The translations under genes were made by a program, and so were the position numbers. This document shows, one piece after another, positions 15,277-16,772 of a stretch of DNA of 16,772 nucleotides. The DNA lies in assembly GCA_947575475.1 (NCBI GenBank), contig CANPNN010000012.1:1-16772 (forward strand), read 5' to 3'. Every line of letters begins with the position of its first letter. Position 1 is the first letter of the stretch. The notes beneath the pieces were generated by a model. That model made no database searches, had not been told where the DNA came from, and saw only the letters and a program-made list of their open reading frames with translations. The DNA is from an uncultured Pseudoflavonifractor sp. Its GTDB lineage: Bacteria > Bacillota_A > Clostridia > Oscillospirales > Oscillospiraceae.

Positions 15277-16433
15277 GACGGGAGCAAAACGGAGGCTGCA
15301 CCCGGCGGGAGCGGCTTGAGGTGACGGCGGTGGCGCTGACGCCTGCGGCTTTGGGGCTGCTGGCCCAGACGGTCATGCTGGCGGGGAGGCTGAGCTGGCT
15401 GGCGCCGATACTGGCGCTGCCTGTCGGGCTGTGCCTGAGCCGGGTTTGGGATCGGTTGGGGAAAAAAGATTTGGGCGGGGGATTAAAAGAGGCCTTTGGA
15501 AAAACGGGCGGAAGCTTCATGGGGGCTGTCTATTTTCTGTGGGCGTTGATCCTGCTTACAGACGCAGCCCGCCGCTATTCTGAACGGCTGCTCACCATTT
15601 CGGAGGGGGAGGGGGCTCGCTGGCTGTTTCTCCTTTTGGCCTTCTGCATATGCCTGTGGCTGGGCCGAAAGGGGGGGACGGCCTTTGCCCGGACGGGGAG
15701 GATCTTCTTCCTGGCAGTGGGGGCAGCCCTGATCGGGGTGCTGCTACTGGCCCTGCCGGGAGTGGACTGGAAAAACCTGTGGCCCCCGGAAAGGGCGGAT
15801 TGGCGGGAACTCCCGGGCGGCGCGATCCTCTGCCTGAGTATTGCGGGCTACGGGGTGTACGCCCTGTGCCTGCCCCGCGGGGAGAGGGGAGATATAAAAA
15901 GAGCTTTTCCCTGGGTGGTTTTGGGCTGCGGGGCGTTTGCGGCCCTCCTGTTTATTCTGGTGGGGACTTTTGGTCCTGTCCTGGCAGGGCGGCTGGACGA
16001 TCCCTTTCTCTATCTGCTGGAGGGAGTCGGGGTGCCCGGGGCGTTTCGCCGGGGAGAGGCTGGGCTGATCGCCGTACTGACTCTGGCGGACCTGGTGCTG
16101 CTGACTCTGCTGACCAGAGGATGCGGAACGATATGGCGGGACCTGGTCCCGGTCTTTCCCGGCCTTGGGTGGGCGGTGACGGCGGTGAGCTTCATTCTGG
16201 CGGGTGTGCTTCCCGGCATGGGCCGGGCCTGGGGGCGGCTGGCGGCGGCGATCCCGGCGGGGAACCTTGTTTTGGGCGTATTGCTGCCAACTTTCGCCGT
16301 TTTGACGATACAGGCCCGGGAGGGGAAAAAGGGGCAGGCTACATTTTGTGGAATGAGATTTGGGAAGAAGGCAGATGTAGCGGTAAAACAGGCCCAGAAA
16401 AAAAGTGGGAAAGAAAATGAAAAAAAGTGTTGA
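15273..16433 (+). CDS. GerB-family spore germination permease subunit
   Basis: This 386-residue B subunit is an amino acid-polyamine-organocation type membrane protein with about 10 hydrophobic segments. It forms the germinant receptor with the two preceding products. The reading frame is open far upstream inside gerC, but no ATG fits. The best start is TTG at 15273, overlapping the gerC stop and preceded by GGTGAGG at short spacing. A GTG at 15321 preceded by GGGAG is an alternative but would cut into the first conserved helix (RRERLEVTAVAL). The last ~35 residues form a Lys-rich hydrophilic tail (KKADVAVKQAQKKSGKENEKKC), longer than usual for the family. The TGA stop lies within the -35 box of the rRNA promoter. 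Gene identity is firm; start position is not. Confidence 0.88.
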   Translation: MRREQNGGCTRRERLEVTAVALTPAALGLLAQTVMLAGRLSWLAPILALPVGLCLSRVWDRLGKKDLGGGLKEAFGKTGGSFMGAVYFLWALILLTDAARRYSERLLTISEGEGARWLFLLLAFCICLWLGRKGGTAFARTGRIFFLAVGAALIGVLLLALPGVDWKNLWPPERADWRELPGGAILCLSIAGYGVYALCLPRGERGDIKRAFPWVVLGCGAFAALLFILVGTFGPVLAGRLDDPFLYLLEGVGVPGAFRRGEAGLIAVLTLADLVLLTLLTRGCGTIWRDLVPVFPGLGWAVTAVSFILAGVLPGMGRAWGRLAAAIPAGNLVLGVLLPTFAVLTIQAREGKKGQATFCGMRFGKKADVAVKQAQKKSGKENEKKC

Positions 16434-16458
16434 CATCGTGACCGCGATTTGGTATATT
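16430..16458 (+). promoter_or_regulatory. Strong rRNA operon promoter
   Basis: A perfect TTGACA (16430-16435), a 17-base spacer and TATATT (16453-16458), with transcription expected to start near 16465. It lies ~263 bases upstream of the mature 16S end. The -35 box contains the stop codon of the gerB-like gene (16431-16433). Only one promoter is visible, although tandem promoters are common for rRNA operons. Confidence 0.88.
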
Positions 16459-16464
16459 AATAAG

Positions 16465-16727
16465 GCACTCCGAACGAGGGGCAAGGTTCAAAATGAGTTC
16501 AACCCTTTGGGGGACAACGGATTTGAGGCTTTGCAAACACTTGCCGGCAGTGTGGCGTGCACCTTGTAAATTAAACAACGTGAAGACGAAAGAAAACACC
16601 AGAAGAGGACGGAAGTCCTTTTTGCAAGTGAGAACTTGTGGAAAGGTCTCCGAAATGATTTCTTTGAAGCTAAGAGTTAAGCTTCAATAATTTGATTTAT
16701 ACAGGCTTTGGCTTGTGTAGATACCAT
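16465..16727 (+). ncRNA. rRNA operon leader with hairpins and boxA-like site
   Basis: This untranslated leader lies between the promoter and 16S. It contains a BoxA-like TTTCTTTGAAG (16659-16669) for antitermination. It also has an 8-bp hairpin, TTGAAGCT/AGCTTCAA (16664-16671 with 16680-16687), and a GCAAGT-GAGA-ACTTGT tetraloop hairpin (about 16624-16639). A palindromic segment around ACACTTGCCGGCAGTGT lies near 16538-16554. The 3' part should pair with sequence after 16S to form the RNase III processing stem, which cannot be checked here. No protein-coding signal is convincing in this stretch. Confidence 0.65.

Positions 16728-16772
<45 letters not shown>

Noticed and set aside
16493..16690. 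65-codon frame in the rRNA leader
   Set aside because: It lies between an rRNA promoter and 16S, has no ribosome site, and its translation shows no protein character.

Overview
The window looks like a chromosomal segment of a GC-rich, endospore-forming, low-abundance-AT Clostridia genome, most likely the Oscillospiraceae group (Flavonifractor/Pseudoflavonifractor/Intestinimonas-like). The grounds are the glmU-prs-pth order typical of Firmicutes, a gerA-type spore germination operon, a Spo0A-like regulator, strong AGGAGG ribosome sites, sigma-A type promoters, and codons strongly biased to G/C at third positions. The genus is an inference; the first ~45 bases of the 16S gene are too few to settle it.

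Layout. Bases 1-2726 (minus strand): pth (cut by the window edge), prs and glmU, read in the order glmU-prs-pth. They supply UDP-GlcNAc precursor acetylation, PRPP and peptidyl-tRNA recycling. GlmU has lost the recognisable catalytic loop of its uridyltransferase half. A perfect terminator hairpin sits between prs and the pth ribosome site. Bases 2872-3357 (minus): a small HD-domain phosphohydrolase with its own promoter and terminator.

Bases 3496-6796 (plus): a YtrA-type operon of GntR repressor, ABC ATPase and a large ABC permease. It has a clear promoter whose start region is covered by a perfect ACTGTA-N13-TACAGT operator. Bases 6840-8156: a monocistronic PrsA/PpiC-type foldase lipoprotein. 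Bases 8155-9317: a two-gene regulatory unit of an XRE-type helix-turn-helix protein overlapping a response regulator whose C-terminal half resembles the DNA-binding domain of Spo0A. Bases 9354-11984: a P-type Ca2+-ATPase with residues for both calcium sites. A bidirectional terminator separates it from a convergent CofE-like (F420-0 gamma-glutamyl ligase family) gene at 12003-12707 on the minus strand.

Bases 12830-16433 (plus): a three-gene spore germinant receptor operon (gerAA-, gerC- and gerB-like) with overlapping start and stop codons. The GerC subunit lacks the usual lipobox cysteine, and the GerB subunit appears to start at TTG. The stop codon of gerB lies inside the -35 box of a strong rRNA promoter. 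A ~260-base rRNA leader with hairpins follows, and the window ends in the first bases of a 16S rRNA gene.

The most interesting items are the coupled XRE/Spo0A-like pair, the acetyltransferase-only GlmU, the terminator in front of pth, the CofE-like protein beside a germination operon, the cysteine-less GerC, and the germination operon abutting the rRNA promoter. No CRISPR array, insertion sequence, prophage or tRNA gene was seen.
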